This document shows, piece by piece, positions 1-10,083 of a DNA stretch of 45,627 nt (position 1 is its first letter; every line of letters starts with the position of its first letter). This stretch comes from Woeseiaceae bacterium (GTDB lineage: Bacteria > Pseudomonadota > Gammaproteobacteria > Steroidobacterales > Woeseiaceae). Below the pieces are notes generated by a model. It was given only the letters and a program-made list of their open reading frames with translations. It did not search any database and was not told the origin of the DNA. The DNA lies in NCBI GenBank assembly GCA_030065985.1, contig JASJCM010000019.1:1-45627 (forward strand). The letters are read 5' to 3'. The position numbers were made by a program, and so were the translations under genes.

Positions 1-639
1 CCGTTCCGTGCTGACAACCTGTCCAAGCTGCTGCACCAGATCGTGTACGCAACGCCACCGCCGATTCACACCTATCGTGACGACCTGCCCGAGGAGCTCG
101 AGCACGTCGTTATGACGACAATGCAGAAAGAGCCGAACAAGCGGCTCACGACCGGCAACGCGATGGCGGCCGAGCTCACCCGCGTTTACAAGGACCTGAG
201 GCAGAAGTACGACAGCCTGGACAACCAGGAACACTTCGACCTGCTGCGCTCACTGCATTTCTTCCACGAGTTTTCGCATGCCGAGATCTGGGAAGTCCTG
301 CGCGCCTCCGACTGGCACGAGTACAAGGATCGCGAGGACATCGTCCGCGAAGGCGAGGTCGACGACCGCTTCTACATCATCGTGTCGGGCAAGGTCGAGG
401 TGCAGTCCAACGGCGACAGGATCGGCGCTCTCGAGAGCGGCGAGTGTTTCGGCGAAACAAGCTACGTCCGGGGCGCGAAGCGCCAGGCATCAATCAGGGC
501 CGATGGCCAGGTGACGATCCTGCGCGTGAGCTCGACGCTGATGGAGCAGGTTTCTTCGGCTTGCCAGCTGCGTTTCAACAAGGTCTTCCTCCGCTCGCTG
601 ATCACTCGCCTGCAGGGCGACGGCGGCGCCAATACCTGA
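1..639 (+). CDS. Ser/Thr protein kinase with C-terminal cyclic-nucleotide-binding domain (5' truncated)
   Basis: The frame is open from base 1, so the gene starts upstream of the window; 212 residues are visible. The first ~60 residues match the end of a Hanks-type kinase lobe (DNLSKLLHQIVYATPPP, then a DLP..LE.VV...M.KEP..R pattern). From about residue 75 to 200 there is a CRP-like cNMP-binding fold (FYIIVSGKVEV, GECFGE, an Arg in KRQASI where the phosphate-binding cassette Arg is expected). This is probably a cytoplasmic kinase gated by a nucleotide or by the CNB fold as a protein-interaction module. Kinase catalytic motifs lie outside the window, so activity cannot be judged. A second Ser/Thr kinase of different architecture lies at 30797-32002. 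Confidence 0.85.
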   Translation, partial: PFRADNLSKLLHQIVYATPPPIHTYRDDLPEELEHVVMTTMQKEPNKRLTTGNAMAAELTRVYKDLRQKYDSLDNQEHFDLLRSLHFFHEFSHAEIWEVLRASDWHEYKDREDIVREGEVDDRFYIIVSGKVEVQSNGDRIGALESGECFGETSYVRGAKRQASIRADGQVTILRVSSTLMEQVSSACQLRFNKVFLRSLITRLQGDGGANT

Positions 640-694
640 TTTCTAGGTAAATCCGGCTATACCAGCTGTAACGTGCGCGAGTCACACTTCGTGC

Positions 695-1651
695 ATGCGT
701 CAATTTGCATTACTTCTGTTGCTTGCCGGGCTTGGCACAACTGCCAGCGCCAATGAGCGGACGTCCGATGCCATACCGCTGCGTAACCATAACCCGTTCC
801 TGCAGGTTTTCGGATTGCCAGCATTCCAGACGGCGGCGCTGGGCAGCGACATCAGCATCGGCTACGACATTACGAACGATGCCGACGACAAGCTGCTGCC
901 GAATGAGACGCTGATAATAGACAGCGAGAGCCAGGTCCTGAACCTTGCCTGGCGCCAGCGCATCAAGGACCGTATCGAGCTACGGGTCGATCTGCCCTGG
1001 GTACGGCACTCTGGTGGTTTTCTCGACGGTACGATCAAGGATTGGCATGACGTTCTGGGGCTGTCCAATTCGGCACGCGAGATTCCAAACGATCAATTTG
1101 AACTGTTGTATGAGCGCGGTGGAACGACGTACTTCGATCTGTCGTCGCCGACATCCGGCATTGGCGACGTGCGCCTGTCAGCCGCTTATGCCTGGCCTGC
1201 CGTCACGGTACGTGCCGGCGTCAAGTTTCCGACCGGGGATGCCGCCAGCCTGACCGGTAGCGGGGCGACCGACTTCAGCCTCGCAGCCTATTTCGATCGG
1301 AGCGCTGAGCTTTTGCGACGCGACCTGCAGTACTCAACCTTCGCTGGCGTGCTGGTCCTCGGCGACGGCGATGTCCTGCCTGAATTCCAGCGCGACGCGG
1401 TGGCTTTTGCCGGACTGGCGTTGCGCTGGCACGCGACCGACAGGATTGCGCTGACGACCCAGTGGTACTTGCAGGATTCCTATTTCGACATCGACATTGA
1501 TGAGATTGGCGGCACGACTCTGCAGCTCGGTGTCGGAGCCGATTACCGATTCGATCGGGCTTTGCTGCGGCTTGCGATCGCGGAGGACATTATTGGGTCG
1601 GCCGCGCCAGATTTCGCGCTTCACCTTTCCGTCCGGTACTTCGGCAGCTGA
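695..1651 (+). CDS. DUF3187 family outer-membrane-type protein
   Basis: 318 residues. A signal peptide is clear (residues 1-19, MRQFALLLLLAGLGTTASA, cut before NE). The rest resembles DUF3187 proteins: an early RNHNPFLQVFGLP segment, then alternating hydrophobic/polar strands with many aromatic residues, ending in ALHLSVRYF. This composition fits a beta-barrel in the outer membrane; that location is inference. Function is unknown. The ATG at 695 was chosen because it starts the signal peptide. It lies 55 nt after the kinase fusion and 42 nt before the amidohydrolase gene on the same strand, so the three could be cotranscribed. Confidence 0.75.
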   Translation: MRQFALLLLLAGLGTTASANERTSDAIPLRNHNPFLQVFGLPAFQTAALGSDISIGYDITNDADDKLLPNETLIIDSESQVLNLAWRQRIKDRIELRVDLPWVRHSGGFLDGTIKDWHDVLGLSNSAREIPNDQFELLYERGGTTYFDLSSPTSGIGDVRLSAAYAWPAVTVRAGVKFPTGDAASLTGSGATDFSLAAYFDRSAELLRRDLQYSTFAGVLVLGDGDVLPEFQRDAVAFAGLALRWHATDRIALTTQWYLQDSYFDIDIDEIGGTTLQLGVGADYRFDRALLRLAIAEDIIGSAAPDFALHLSVRYFGS

Positions 1652-1693
1652 TTTAGGGTTACACTCGGCCCTCCATAAATTGAGGGGGTCTCA

Positions 1694-3007
1694 ATGATCA
1701 AGCGCGTCATCGGCCTGCTGGCCGTATTTTGTGTATCGCCTGTCATGGCGAACGAGCTGGCGGACGCCATCGACAAGGACTACGACGACCACCTCGGGGC
1801 CCTGTTCGAGCATTTCCATCGCAATCCGGAACTATCGACCATAGAGCACGAGACGGCGCGCCGCATGGCGCTCGAACTCAATCTCGCGGGCTTCGTCGTC
1901 ACCGAGGGCGTGGGCGGCACAGGCGTTGTCGCGATGCTCGAGAACGGCGATGGTCCGCTCGTGATGATGCGCGCCGACATGGACGGCCTGCCTCTCGAGG
2001 AAAAATCCGGTCTCGATTACGCGTCGCGTGCCCAGCAGGTCGATCCGGTGACGGGCAATACGGTCTACACGATGCACGCGTGCGGACACGACGTGCACAT
2101 CACGAGTCTTGTGGGCACCGCCCGGCAGATGGCCGCACGCCGGGACGAGTGGGCCGGTACGCTAATGCTGCTGGTGCAACCAGCCGAAGAGCGCGTGCTG
2201 GGTGCTCGCGCGATGCGCGATGACGGTATCTGGGAGCGCTTTGGCCAGCCGGATTACGCGCTGGCATTCCACGTTTCATCGGGCGGCCTCGCGGGACAGA
2301 TCAATGTGCAGGAGGGCAGTCCCTATGCGGGCGCCGATACTGTCGACATCATCATCCACGGCGTTGGGGCGCATGGCGCCAGCCCGCATCGCGGCAAGGA
2401 CCCTATCGTGCTCGGCAGCCAGATCGTTCTGGCGCTGCAAACACTCGTCGCGCGCGAGTTGTCGCCGCGCGATCCCGGGGTGGTGACGGTCGGCTCATTC
2501 CACTCCGGCACCAAGCACAACATTATTTCGGACCGCGCGCACCTGCAGCTCACGGTCCGCAATACCAGCGAGAACACGCGTCAGGTCCTGCTTGACGGCA
2601 TCAAACGGATTGCCGAGAACATGGGCCGCGTCGCGGGGCTGCCCGACGACAAATTGCCCGAGGTGATCATCTCGAATGAGAGCGTGCCGCCGACGGTCAA
2701 CGACGCGTTCCTCGTGAGCCGACTGCGCGGCGCCTGGCGTCAAGCCATGGGCGAAGAGGCCGTCGTCGATATTCCGACCAAGGGTATGGGTGCAGAGGAC
2801 TTTCCGTTCTTCACCCAGGATCCCGACATCTCGAGCGTTTACTGGGCTGTCGGCGGGACACCGCAGGAGGATTTCGATCGGGAGGAGGCCGGTGGCGAGC
2901 CCGTGCCGAGCCATCACTCGCCATTATTCAAGATCGAGCCTCAACCCTCCGTGACACGAGGCGTCGAATCGACCGTCGTTGCGCTGCTCGAGCTGATGCC
3001 GAATTAG
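1694..3007 (+). CDS. Exported M20-family amidohydrolase (hippurate/N-acyl-amino-acid hydrolase type)
   Basis: 437 residues with a signal peptide (residues 1-19, ending SPVMA before NELADAID), so it should act in the periplasm. The M20D signature is present: RADMDGLPLEEKSGL, the metal-binding HACGHDVH (Cys and His ligands), VQPAEE with the catalytic Glu, and the late GMGAEDFPFF segment. Family members hydrolyse N-acyl or aryl-acyl amino acids or remove N-acetyl groups; the substrate here cannot be read. A strong Shine-Dalgarno (GAGGGGG, 1682-1688) precedes the ATG at 1694. It is convergent with xseB (9 nt apart). Confidence 0.88.
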   Translation: MIKRVIGLLAVFCVSPVMANELADAIDKDYDDHLGALFEHFHRNPELSTIEHETARRMALELNLAGFVVTEGVGGTGVVAMLENGDGPLVMMRADMDGLPLEEKSGLDYASRAQQVDPVTGNTVYTMHACGHDVHITSLVGTARQMAARRDEWAGTLMLLVQPAEERVLGARAMRDDGIWERFGQPDYALAFHVSSGGLAGQINVQEGSPYAGADTVDIIIHGVGAHGASPHRGKDPIVLGSQIVLALQTLVARELSPRDPGVVTVGSFHSGTKHNIISDRAHLQLTVRNTSENTRQVLLDGIKRIAENMGRVAGLPDDKLPEVIISNESVPPTVNDAFLVSRLRGAWRQAMGEEAVVDIPTKGMGAEDFPFFTQDPDISSVYWAVGGTPQEDFDREEAGGEPVPSHHSPLFKIEPQPSVTRGVESTVVALLELMPN

Positions 3008-3016
3008 GGCCGGCGC

Positions 3017-3256
3017 TCAGTCCTCCTCGTCGACCTCGAAATCCTCGAGGTCTTCGCCACCGGCGCTCTGGAGCAGGATTTCGACCTTCTGTTCGGCTTC
3101 CTTGAGCGCCGTCTGGCAGCCGCGTGTCAGCTTGATACCTTCCTCGAACTTCTTCATTGCCTTCTCGAGCGGCAGGTCGCCGGATTCGAGTTCCTCGACG
3201 AGTTCTTCGAGGTCCGCGAGAGACTTTTCCAGGTTGAATTTCTTGGTCGAGGCCAC
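3017..3256 (-). CDS. xseB: Exodeoxyribonuclease VII small subunit
   Basis: 79 residues, the usual size for XseB. The family core is plain: FNLEKSLADLEELVEELESGDLPLE.A...FEEGI.L...C...L..AEQKV, two antiparallel helices that bundle around the XseA subunit of the nuclease degrading single-stranded DNA to oligonucleotides. The GTG at 3256 is preferred because GGAAG sits 5 nt upstream and the resulting length fits; an in-frame ATG at 3310 would add 18 atypical residues. The C-terminus is acidic (DLEDFEVDEED). The usual partners ispA and dxs are not downstream; the next gene is the convergent amidohydrolase. Confidence 0.9.
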   Translation of the reverse strand: MASTKKFNLEKSLADLEELVEELESGDLPLEKAMKKFEEGIKLTRGCQTALKEAEQKVEILLQSAGGEDLEDFEVDEED

Positions 3257-3350
3257 GGCTGCTTCCAATGGTGGGTTGCGGCGTAAAGCTACCGCTCGCT
3301 GCGCCAACAATCAACGACTGTAACAGCCTGTATCAAGGTAGCATCCACAA

Positions 3351-3379
3351 TTGACACCCTTGTGGCCGGTCAATAAAGT
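3351..3379 (+). promoter_or_regulatory. Sigma70-type promoter for the rubrerythrin operon
   Basis: TTGACA (3351-3356), a 17-nt spacer and TAAAGT (3374-3379). The perfect -35 with ideal spacing makes this the best candidate promoter for rubrerythrin, whose ATG is at 3444. It lies in the divergent space between xseB and rubrerythrin. Confidence 0.6.
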
Positions 3380-3443
3380 GGAAATCGACCACAGAATGTC
3401 AAAATTCTGATCAAGCTAATTGCTGATACCAGAGGAACAACAA

Positions 3444-3863
3444 ATGTCATTGAAAGGCAGCAAAACCGAAGGCAATCTGAAAGACGCATTTGCCGGTGAA
3501 TCCCAGGCTAACCGCCGCTACCTCTATTTCGCAGCCAAGGCCGATGTCGAAGGCTACAACGACGTTGCCGCGGTATTCCGCTCCACGGCTGAAGGCGAAA
3601 CGGGTCATGCGCATGGCCATCTCGAGTATCTCGAGGAAACAGGCGATCCCGCAACGGGTCTGCCGATCGGCTCGACCTCGGAGAACCTCGCTGCCGCAAT
3701 CGCGGGCGAAACGCACGAGTACACCGATATGTACCCGGGCATGGCCAAGACGGCTCGCGACGAAGGCTTCGACGAGATTGCCGACTGGTTCGAGACGCTC
3801 GCCAAAGCCGAGCGTTCGCACGCCAACCGTTTCCAGAAAGCTCTGGACACGCTGGACGACTAA
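3444..3863 (+). CDS. Rubrerythrin-family diiron protein (no rubredoxin domain)
   Basis: 139 residues from the ATG at 3444, preceded by AGAGGAA (3431-3437); an upstream TTG at 3420 lacks such a site. It is a single ferritin-like four-helix domain: [45 protein letters not shown] and [10 protein letters not shown] supply the expected Glu and ExxH diiron ligands. Classical rubrerythrin also has a C-terminal rubredoxin domain (CxxC pairs); here there is no cysteine at all, so electrons must come from another protein. The family reduces hydrogen peroxide in the cytoplasm, often under microaerobic conditions. The Fe-S gene at 3906 and the DUF3501 gene follow on the same strand, and the Fe-S protein is a natural candidate electron partner. 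Confidence 0.9.
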   Translation: MSLKGSKTEGNLKDAFAGESQANRRYLYFAAKADVEGYNDVAAVFRSTAEGETGHAHGHLEYLEETGDPATGLPIGSTSENLAAAIAGETHEYTDMYPGMAKTARDEGFDEIADWFETLAKAERSHANRFQKALDTLDD

Positions 3864-3875
3864 CCGCCGCTGGAG

Positions 3876-3897
3876 CGCCGGGCCGCAAGGCCCGGCG
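3876..3897 (+). other. GCAA-tetraloop hairpin between rubrerythrin and Fe-S gene
   Basis: A perfect 9-bp stem (CGCCGGGCC/GGCCCGGCG) closes a GCAA tetraloop, 12 nt after the rubrerythrin stop and 8 nt before the next ATG. There is no T-tract, so it is more likely an mRNA processing or stability element, or a partial attenuator favouring rubrerythrin over downstream genes, than a full terminator. Confidence 0.6.
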
Positions 3898-3905
3898 GCC
3901 CTGCC

Positions 3906-5243
3906 ATGACTGAATCACGACGCGAGGGCAGCCTCGAGGCCCCGACGCGCCATCCACTGGACTGGCGCTCCGACGATTTCTACGACGAGAAGTCGCTGTT
4001 CGACGAGCTCGAACGCGTCTTCGACATATGCCACGGCTGTCGCCGCTGCTTCAATCTGTGTCATTCCTTCCCGACCCTGTTCGACCTCGTCGACGAGTCC
4101 GACACGATGGAAGTCGACGGCGTTGCCAAGGACGACTACTGGCAGGTCGTCGACCACTGTTACCTGTGCGACATGTGCTACATGACCAAGTGTCCGTACG
4201 TGCCGCCCCACGAGTGGAACGTCGATTTCCCGCACCTGATGCTGCGCGCCAAAGCCGCGCGGTTCCGTGAGCAGGGCGCCTCGAAGCGCGATCGCATCCT
4301 GAGCGCCACCGATACGGTCGGCAAGCTGGCCGGCATCCCCGTGGTCGTCAACGCCGTGAACGCGGTCAACAGCAGCAAGAGCGGTCGCAAGCTGCTCGAG
4401 TCTACGCTCGGCGTGCATCGCGACGCACCGGTGCCGAAGTACCATTCGAAGACGGCGCGCAAACGCCTGTCGAAGCGTAATGGCCTTGCAGCCAGCAACG
4501 CGACACCGGGCGCGGCAACGACCGGCAAGGTGGCGCTGTTCACAACCTGCTACTGCAATCGCAATCATCCGACCGTCAATGAAGACCTGGTTGCCGTGTT
4601 CGAACACAACGGCATCGCCGTGACGCTGGCGTCGAAGGAGGTCTGCTGCGGCATGCCGAAACTCGAGCTGGGCGACCTCGAGTCAGTGCAGAAAGCGAAG
4701 GAACAGAACATCCCGGCGCTCGTCAAACTCGTTGACGAGGGATGGGACATTGTGACGCCTATCCCGTCGTGCACGTTGATGTTCAAGCAGGAACTGCCGC
4801 TGATGTTTCCGGACGACGCTGACGTCATCAAGGTACGCGATGCCATGTTCGATCCGTTCGAGTACCTGATGCAGCGGCACAAGGACGGACTGCTGAAGAC
4901 GGAGTTCGAGAAACCGCTCGGCAAAGTAACTTACCAGGTGCCGTGCCACCTGCGCGTGCAGAACATTGGTCTGAAGACCCGCGATGCGCTACAGCTCGTA
5001 CCTGACACGACAGTCGAGGTCATCGAACGGTGCTCCGGCCACGATGGCACTTACGCTGTGAAGAAAGAGTTTCACGACGTGTCGAAGAAGATCGCGCGTC
5101 CTGTCGTCAACAGGCTCAAGAAGGCGGAGGCCGATCACTTCACGAGTGACTGCCCGATGGCCGCCGAGCAAATTGTGCAGGATGTCGACGACCACGAAGC
5201 CAACAACCCGATGGGACTGCTACGCACGGCATACGGAATATGA
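3906..5243 (+). CDS. Heterodisulfide-reductase/GlpC-like iron-sulfur protein
   Basis: 445 residues. Two N-terminal [4Fe-4S] ferredoxin motifs are visible: CHGCRRCFNLC (about 43-53) and CYLCDMCYMTKCP (about 88-100). Two cysteine-rich CCG-type domains follow. The first runs from TTCYCN to KEVCCGMP plus PSC; the second has QVPCH, then ERCSGHDG in place of canonical CCG, then DCPMA. This is the architecture of GlpC/HdrD electron-transfer subunits, but no catalytic flavoprotein subunit is adjacent. Gene order (rubrerythrin, this gene, DUF3501) suggests it passes electrons to, or is maintained with, the rubrerythrin. It ends in an ATGA overlap with the DUF3501 gene, implying translational coupling. 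Confidence 0.85.
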   Translation: MTESRREGSLEAPTRHPLDWRSDDFYDEKSLFDELERVFDICHGCRRCFNLCHSFPTLFDLVDESDTMEVDGVAKDDYWQVVDHCYLCDMCYMTKCPYVPPHEWNVDFPHLMLRAKAARFREQGASKRDRILSATDTVGKLAGIPVVVNAVNAVNSSKSGRKLLESTLGVHRDAPVPKYHSKTARKRLSKRNGLAASNATPGAATTGKVALFTTCYCNRNHPTVNEDLVAVFEHNGIAVTLASKEVCCGMPKLELGDLESVQKAKEQNIPALVKLVDEGWDIVTPIPSCTLMFKQELPLMFPDDADVIKVRDAMFDPFEYLMQRHKDGLLKTEFEKPLGKVTYQVPCHLRVQNIGLKTRDALQLVPDTTVEVIERCSGHDGTYAVKKEFHDVSKKIARPVVNRLKKAEADHFTSDCPMAAEQIVQDVDDHEANNPMGLLRTAYGI

Positions 5244-5827
5244 TGAACAAGTTATCCAGAGACGATCTTTACAGCCTCGAGCAGTATGCCGAGGCGCGCC
5301 CTGCGTTTCGCGACAAGGTCCTTGCGCACAAGCGTGATCGACGCCTCGACCTCGGCACGAACGCGGCGCTGTATTTCGAGGACCGCCTCACGATGCAGTA
5401 CCAGATCCAGGAAATGCTGCGCATCGAACGGATTTTCGAGGCCGAGGGAATCAATGAGGAGCTGGAAGCCTACAACCCATTGATTCCGGACGGATCCAAC
5501 TGGAAAGCGACCTTCATGGTCGAGTTTCCGGAAGTCGAAGAGCGCCGTGCCATGCTGTCGCAGCTGATTGGCATCGAAGACCGGGTCTTCGTCCAGGTCG
5601 CCGATTTCGATCGCGTCTTCGCGATCGCGGACGAGGATCTGGAGCGGGCCGACGAGACCAAGACCTCGGCTGTGCACTTCCTGCGCTTCGAGCTGTCACC
5701 GGAGCAGGTGGCCGCGCTCAAGTCCGGCGCCTCGTTGATTGCGGGTATCGACCACGAGAACTACCGCGTCGAAGTGAGCCCTGTTGCGGACAACATCCGG
5801 GCATCGCTCATCAAAGACCTGGACTAG
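5240..5827 (+). CDS. DUF3501 family protein
   Basis: 195 residues; the start is ATGATG at 5240/5243, overlapping the stop of the Fe-S gene. The sequence matches DUF3501: KLSRDDLYSLEQYA near the start, then RLDLGTNAALYFEDRLTMQYQIQEMLR, then ALSQLIG-like and HFLRFELSPEQV segments. No signal peptide, membrane span or conserved cysteine motif is seen, so it is cytoplasmic and not itself an Fe-S protein. Function is not established. The coupling with the Fe-S protein and rubrerythrin suggests a role in the same peroxide or redox process. Confidence 0.8.
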   Translation: MMNKLSRDDLYSLEQYAEARPAFRDKVLAHKRDRRLDLGTNAALYFEDRLTMQYQIQEMLRIERIFEAEGINEELEAYNPLIPDGSNWKATFMVEFPEVEERRAMLSQLIGIEDRVFVQVADFDRVFAIADEDLERADETKTSAVHFLRFELSPEQVAALKSGASLIAGIDHENYRVEVSPVADNIRASLIKDLD

Positions 5828-5942
5828 CCGCCACGCAATTCAGCCAGTAGCCGGCACATTTCGGTGTGCACGGCCTCGTATTTTCACGCTAGAATGCCGC
5901 CGGGCACTTTTCCAACAATCCGATCTCTGGCAAAAGGATTGA

Positions 5943-7829
5943 ATGACTAAGCGATACGATGCTGCGGACATCGAAGTCCTCAGCGGTTTGGAGCCTGTCC
6001 GGCGCCGACCGGGCATGTACACAGACACCTCGCGGCCGAATCATCTGGCGCATGAGGTCGTCGACAACTCCGTCGACGAGGCACTCGCCGGCCACTGCAA
6101 AAAGATCGATGTCACGATCTACAAGGACGGTTCTCTCGAGGTAAACGATGACGGTCGCGGCATGCCCGTCGACAAGCACCCGAAAGAGAAGATTCCGGGT
6201 GTTGAGCTCATCCTGACGCGCCTGCACGCAGGCGGCAAATTCTCGAACAAGAATTACCAGTACTCTGGCGGTCTGCACGGCGTCGGCGTTTCGGTCGTGA
6301 ATGCCCTGTCGAAGAATCTCGAGGTCTGGATTCGACGCGGCGGCAAGGAATACAACATGAGCTTTGTCGGCGGCAAGAAGCGCGGCAAGCTCGAGGAAGT
6401 CGGCAAGGTCGGCAAAGCGAACACAGGCACGACGATTCGCTTCTGGCCCGACGAGCAGTACTTCGATACCACGAAATTCGGCCTCAAGGCACTCAAGCAT
6501 GCGTTGCGGGCCAAGGCAGTCCTTTGCCCCGGCCTCAAGGTCACGCTCAAGGTCGAAAAGCCCAAAGAGAAGATCGAGTGGCAGTACACGGGCGGCCTCG
6601 AGGAATACCTGCTCGAGGCGATCGACGGTGCCGAAACGCTGCCCTCCGAACCGTTCTCGGGCAGTATCGCGGGCAACAACGAAGCAGCGGACTGGGCGCT
6701 TGCATGGACCACGGATGGCGGTGCCTCGGTCACCGAGAGCTACGTCAACCTGATACCGACGGCCCAGGGCGGTACGCACGTCAATGGTCTGCGTACCGGG
6801 CTGACCAATGCGCTGCGAGAATTCAGTGACTTCCGCAATCTCGTGCCGCGCGGCGTCAGTATTGCCCCCGAAGACGTCTGGGACGGCCTGAGTTTTGTGC
6901 TCAGCACGAAGCTCGAGGATCCGCAATTCTCGGGGCAGACCAAGGAACGCTTGTCATCGCGCGAATCCGCCGCCTTCGTCGCCGGTGTCATTAAGGACAA
7001 TTTTTCGCTCTGGCTGAACCAGCATCCCGAGACGGGCGATCAGATCGCCAATCTCGCGATCACCAAAGCGCAGAAACGGCTCAAGTCGGCGAAGAAAGTC
7101 GTGCGCAAGAAGGTGGTCACGGGACCGGCACTGCCCGGCAAGCTGGCTGATTGCACGTCGCAGGAGCCCGAGCTGTGCGAACTCTTCCTCGTTGAGGGCG
7201 ACTCCGCCGGCGGTTCCGCCAAACAGGCGCGGGATCGCACGACGCAAGCCATCATGCCGCTGCGCGGCAAGATCCTGAATACCTGGGAAGTCGACACGAA
7301 CGAGATCTTGGGTTCGCAGGAAGTACATGACATCTCAGTAGCGCTCGGTGTCGATCCGGGCACCGACGACATCGACGGGCTGCGGTATCACAAGATCTGC
7401 ATCCTCGCCGATGCGGACTCCGATGGTCTACACATTGCCACGCTGCTATGCGCGCTCTTCCTGCGTCATTTCCGCGAGCTGATTCTCGCGGGTCACGTCT
7501 ACGTCGCGATGCCACCGCTGTATCGCATCGATGTCGGCAAGGAGGTCTTTTATGCGCTCGATGAAGGCGAGCGCACGGGCATCCTTGATCGCATCGAGGC
7601 CGAGAAGAAGAAAGGCAAGGTGACCGTAACGCGCTTCAAGGGCCTCGGTGAAATGGACCCTGAACAACTGCGTGAGACAACCATGAATCGTGACACGCGC
7701 CGTCTCGTCCAGCTAACGATCAGCGGGCGCGACAAGACCGACCAGCTTATGGACATGCTGCTCGCCAAGAAACGCTCCAAGGACCGCCGTACCTGGCTCG
7801 AGACCAAGGGCAACCTGGCGGAGGTGTGA
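5943..7829 (+). CDS. parE: DNA topoisomerase IV subunit B
   Basis: 628 residues (about 630 is usual). ParE is the ATPase half of the enzyme that decatenates replicated chromosomes. The GHKL ATP site is visible ([39 protein letters not shown]), followed by the transducer domain and the Toprim domain ([30 protein letters not shown]). The DADSDG form and the length identify ParE rather than GyrB, which carries a longer Toprim insertion in proteobacteria. parC begins 1 nt after the stop, so the two subunits are cotranscribed. A TAGAAT at 5890-5895 may be the -10 element; no good -35 is seen. Confidence 0.97.
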   Translation: MTKRYDAADIEVLSGLEPVRRRPGMYTDTSRPNHLAHEVVDNSVDEALAGHCKKIDVTIYKDGSLEVNDDGRGMPVDKHPKEKIPGVELILTRLHAGGKFSNKNYQYSGGLHGVGVSVVNALSKNLEVWIRRGGKEYNMSFVGGKKRGKLEEVGKVGKANTGTTIRFWPDEQYFDTTKFGLKALKHALRAKAVLCPGLKVTLKVEKPKEKIEWQYTGGLEEYLLEAIDGAETLPSEPFSGSIAGNNEAADWALAWTTDGGASVTESYVNLIPTAQGGTHVNGLRTGLTNALREFSDFRNLVPRGVSIAPEDVWDGLSFVLSTKLEDPQFSGQTKERLSSRESAAFVAGVIKDNFSLWLNQHPETGDQIANLAITKAQKRLKSAKKVVRKKVVTGPALPGKLADCTSQEPELCELFLVEGDSAGGSAKQARDRTTQAIMPLRGKILNTWEVDTNEILGSQEVHDISVALGVDPGTDDIDGLRYHKICILADADSDGLHIATLLCALFLRHFRELILAGHVYVAMPPLYRIDVGKEVFYALDEGERTGILDRIEAEKKKGKVTVTRFKGLGEMDPEQLRETTMNRDTRRLVQLTISGRDKTDQLMDMLLAKKRSKDRRTWLETKGNLAEV

Positions 7830-7830
7830 G

Positions 7831-10083
7831 ATGACAACCATGCAGAACAGCCTCAACCTCGAGGGCGTCGAACAACAGCCGCTGAAGGAGTACACCGAGC
7901 AGGCTTACCTCGACTACTCGATGTACGTGATCCTCGACCGCGCTTTGCCACAGATCGGCGATGGCCTGAAGCCCGTACAGCGCCGCATCATTTATGCGAT
8001 GAGCGAACTCGGACTGTCGTCGACATCCAAGCCGAAGAAGTCGGCGCGCACAGTCGGCGACGTTATCGGCAAGTTCCATCCGCACGGCGATTCGGCCTGT
8101 TACGAAGCTATGGTGCTCATGGCGCAGAATTTCTCCTATCGCTACCCGATCGTGATCGGCCAGGGCAACTGGGGTTCGACCGACGATCCCAAATCGTTCG
8201 CCGCGATGCGCTATACCGAATCGCGTCTCGCGCCGTATGCGAAGAGCCTGCTGCAGGAACTCGGGCAGGGCACGGTCGACTGGGCACCGAACTTCGACGG
8301 CACGCTGAAAGAACCCGTCGTGTTGCCGGCACGGCTGCCGAACCTGCTTCTCAATGGTACGACCGGTATTGCCGTCGGTATGTCGACGGACGTACCGCCG
8401 CATAACCTCAACGAGGTTGCCGCCGCGCTCGTGCACCTGATCGACACGCCGAAGGCGACCGTCGCGCAACTGATGAAGCATGTCAATGGTCCGGACTTCC
8501 CGACCGGTGGCGAACTCGTTTCGTCGAAAGACGACATCAAGGAAATCTACACGACAGGTAGCGGCACGCTGCGCTTGCGCGCGGCGTACAAGATGGAAGG
8601 CACGGACATCGTCATTACGTCTCTGCCGTACCAGATCTCCGGCGCGAAAGTGCAGGAGCAGATTGCGACGCAGATGCGCAACAAGAAACTCCCGCAGGTT
8701 GACGACCTGCGCGACGAGTCGGATCACGAAGAACCGACGCGATTGGTCATCAGCAAGAAACGCGGTGTCGATGTGGACCAGCTCATGTCGCATCTGTTTT
8801 CGACAACGTCACTCGAGCGCACGTTGCGCGTGAATATGAACATCATCGGCCTCGATGGCCGGCCGCGCATGTTCAATCTTGTCGAGCTGCTCAAGGAGTG
8901 GCTGACATTCCGCAAAGAGACCGTCAAGAACCGGCTTGGCCATCGCCTGCAAATCGTCACGGACCGCCTGCATATCCTCGACGGCCTGCTCGTTGCGTAC
9001 CTGAACATCGATGAGGTCATCAAGATCATTCGCGAGGAGGACGAGCCGAAGCCCGTGCTCATGAAGCGCTTCAAGCTATCGGATATTCAGGCTGAAGCCA
9101 TCCTCAACCTGCGCCTGCGAAATCTCGCCAAGCTCGAGGAGTTCAAGATCAAGGGCGAGCAGGAAGAGCTCGAGGAAGAGCGCGATCTGCTCGAGAAGAC
9201 GCTGAAGAGCGCCGCCAGGCTCAAGACGCTGATCAAGAAAGAGATCCTCGAGGACGCCGAAGCTTATGGCGACGACCGTCGAACCGATATCGTCGAGCGT
9301 GAGGCCGCGCAGGCACTCGACGAGACGCAGCTCGTCGCGAGCGAGCCAGTCACCGTCGTGCTCTCGCAGGCTGGCTACGCGCGCGCCGCGAAAGGGCATG
9401 AAATCGACCCGACGTCATTGAACTATCGCTCCGGCGATGCGTACCTCGCGTCGGCGCAGGGGCGCAGCAACCAGCTCGCGATGTTCATTGACAGTACTGG
9501 TCGCGTCTACAGCGTGATGGCCGGTACGTTGCCGTCGGCGCGCGGGCAGGGCGAACCGCTGTCGAGCCGCTTCAAGCCGCCCGACGGTTCGGTGTTCTGC
9601 GGCGCTATGATCGGCGACAACGAGCAGAAGTATCTGCTTGCGAGCGACGCGGGCTACGGCTTCGTTGCGACGCTCAGCGAGCTCGTATCGCGCAACAAGG
9701 CAGGTAAGGCGATCTTACGCGTGCCGGCCGGGGGCAAATCCGTCGTGCCGGCGCCTGTTCCGAAGGAAAAGGAATGCCTGATCGCGGCGGTCAGCTCGAT
9801 CGGCCGCCTGTTGCTGTTCGAAATGGAGGAACTGCCCGAGCTCGCCAAGGGCAAGGGCAACAAGCTGATCAATATCCCGGGACCCAAGTACAAGAGTGGC
9901 GACGAGAAGATGGTTGCTGCGACGGTCGTTCCGGAAGACGGTAACCTCGAGGTCTACACGGCGACGCGCAAGATGACGATCAAGTGGGACGACCTCGACG
10001 ACTACTACGGCGATCGCGCTTTGCGTGGCAGTCTCCTGCCGAAGGGATGGCGCAAGGTCGAACGACTCGCCGGCGTCGAATAA
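7831..10083 (+). CDS. parC: DNA topoisomerase IV subunit A
   Basis: 750 residues. ParC performs the double-strand DNA cleavage and religation of topoisomerase IV. The catalytic tyrosine is Tyr128 in [10 protein letters not shown]. The winged-helix segment around [12 protein letters not shown] is intact; the quinolone-determining positions are Ser88 and Glu92, the usual susceptible residues. A coiled tower with many charged residues (about 430-480) precedes a beta-pinwheel C-terminal domain that is shorter than in GyrA and lacks a GyrA box. It follows parE by 1 nt. Immediately after the stop is the long inverted repeat at 10084-10137. Confidence 0.97.
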   Translation: MTTMQNSLNLEGVEQQPLKEYTEQAYLDYSMYVILDRALPQIGDGLKPVQRRIIYAMSELGLSSTSKPKKSARTVGDVIGKFHPHGDSACYEAMVLMAQNFSYRYPIVIGQGNWGSTDDPKSFAAMRYTESRLAPYAKSLLQELGQGTVDWAPNFDGTLKEPVVLPARLPNLLLNGTTGIAVGMSTDVPPHNLNEVAAALVHLIDTPKATVAQLMKHVNGPDFPTGGELVSSKDDIKEIYTTGSGTLRLRAAYKMEGTDIVITSLPYQISGAKVQEQIATQMRNKKLPQVDDLRDESDHEEPTRLVISKKRGVDVDQLMSHLFSTTSLERTLRVNMNIIGLDGRPRMFNLVELLKEWLTFRKETVKNRLGHRLQIVTDRLHILDGLLVAYLNIDEVIKIIREEDEPKPVLMKRFKLSDIQAEAILNLRLRNLAKLEEFKIKGEQEELEEERDLLEKTLKSAARLKTLIKKEILEDAEAYGDDRRTDIVEREAAQALDETQLVASEPVTVVLSQAGYARAAKGHEIDPTSLNYRSGDAYLASAQGRSNQLAMFIDSTGRVYSVMAGTLPSARGQGEPLSSRFKPPDGSVFCGAMIGDNEQKYLLASDAGYGFVATLSELVSRNKAGKAILRVPAGGKSVVPAPVPKEKECLIAAVSSIGRLLLFEMEELPELAKGKGNKLINIPGPKYKSGDEKMVAATVVPEDGNLEVYTATRKMTIKWDDLDDYYGDRALRGSLLPKGWRKVERLAGVE

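Noticed and set aside
3017-3256. xseB as part of an xseB-ispA-dxs operon
   Set aside because: The sequence downstream is the convergent amidohydrolase gene; the usual partners are not here.
8090-8112. Possible quinolone-resistance changes in parC
   Set aside because: Ser88 and Glu92 are the normal susceptible residues, so there is nothing unusual.
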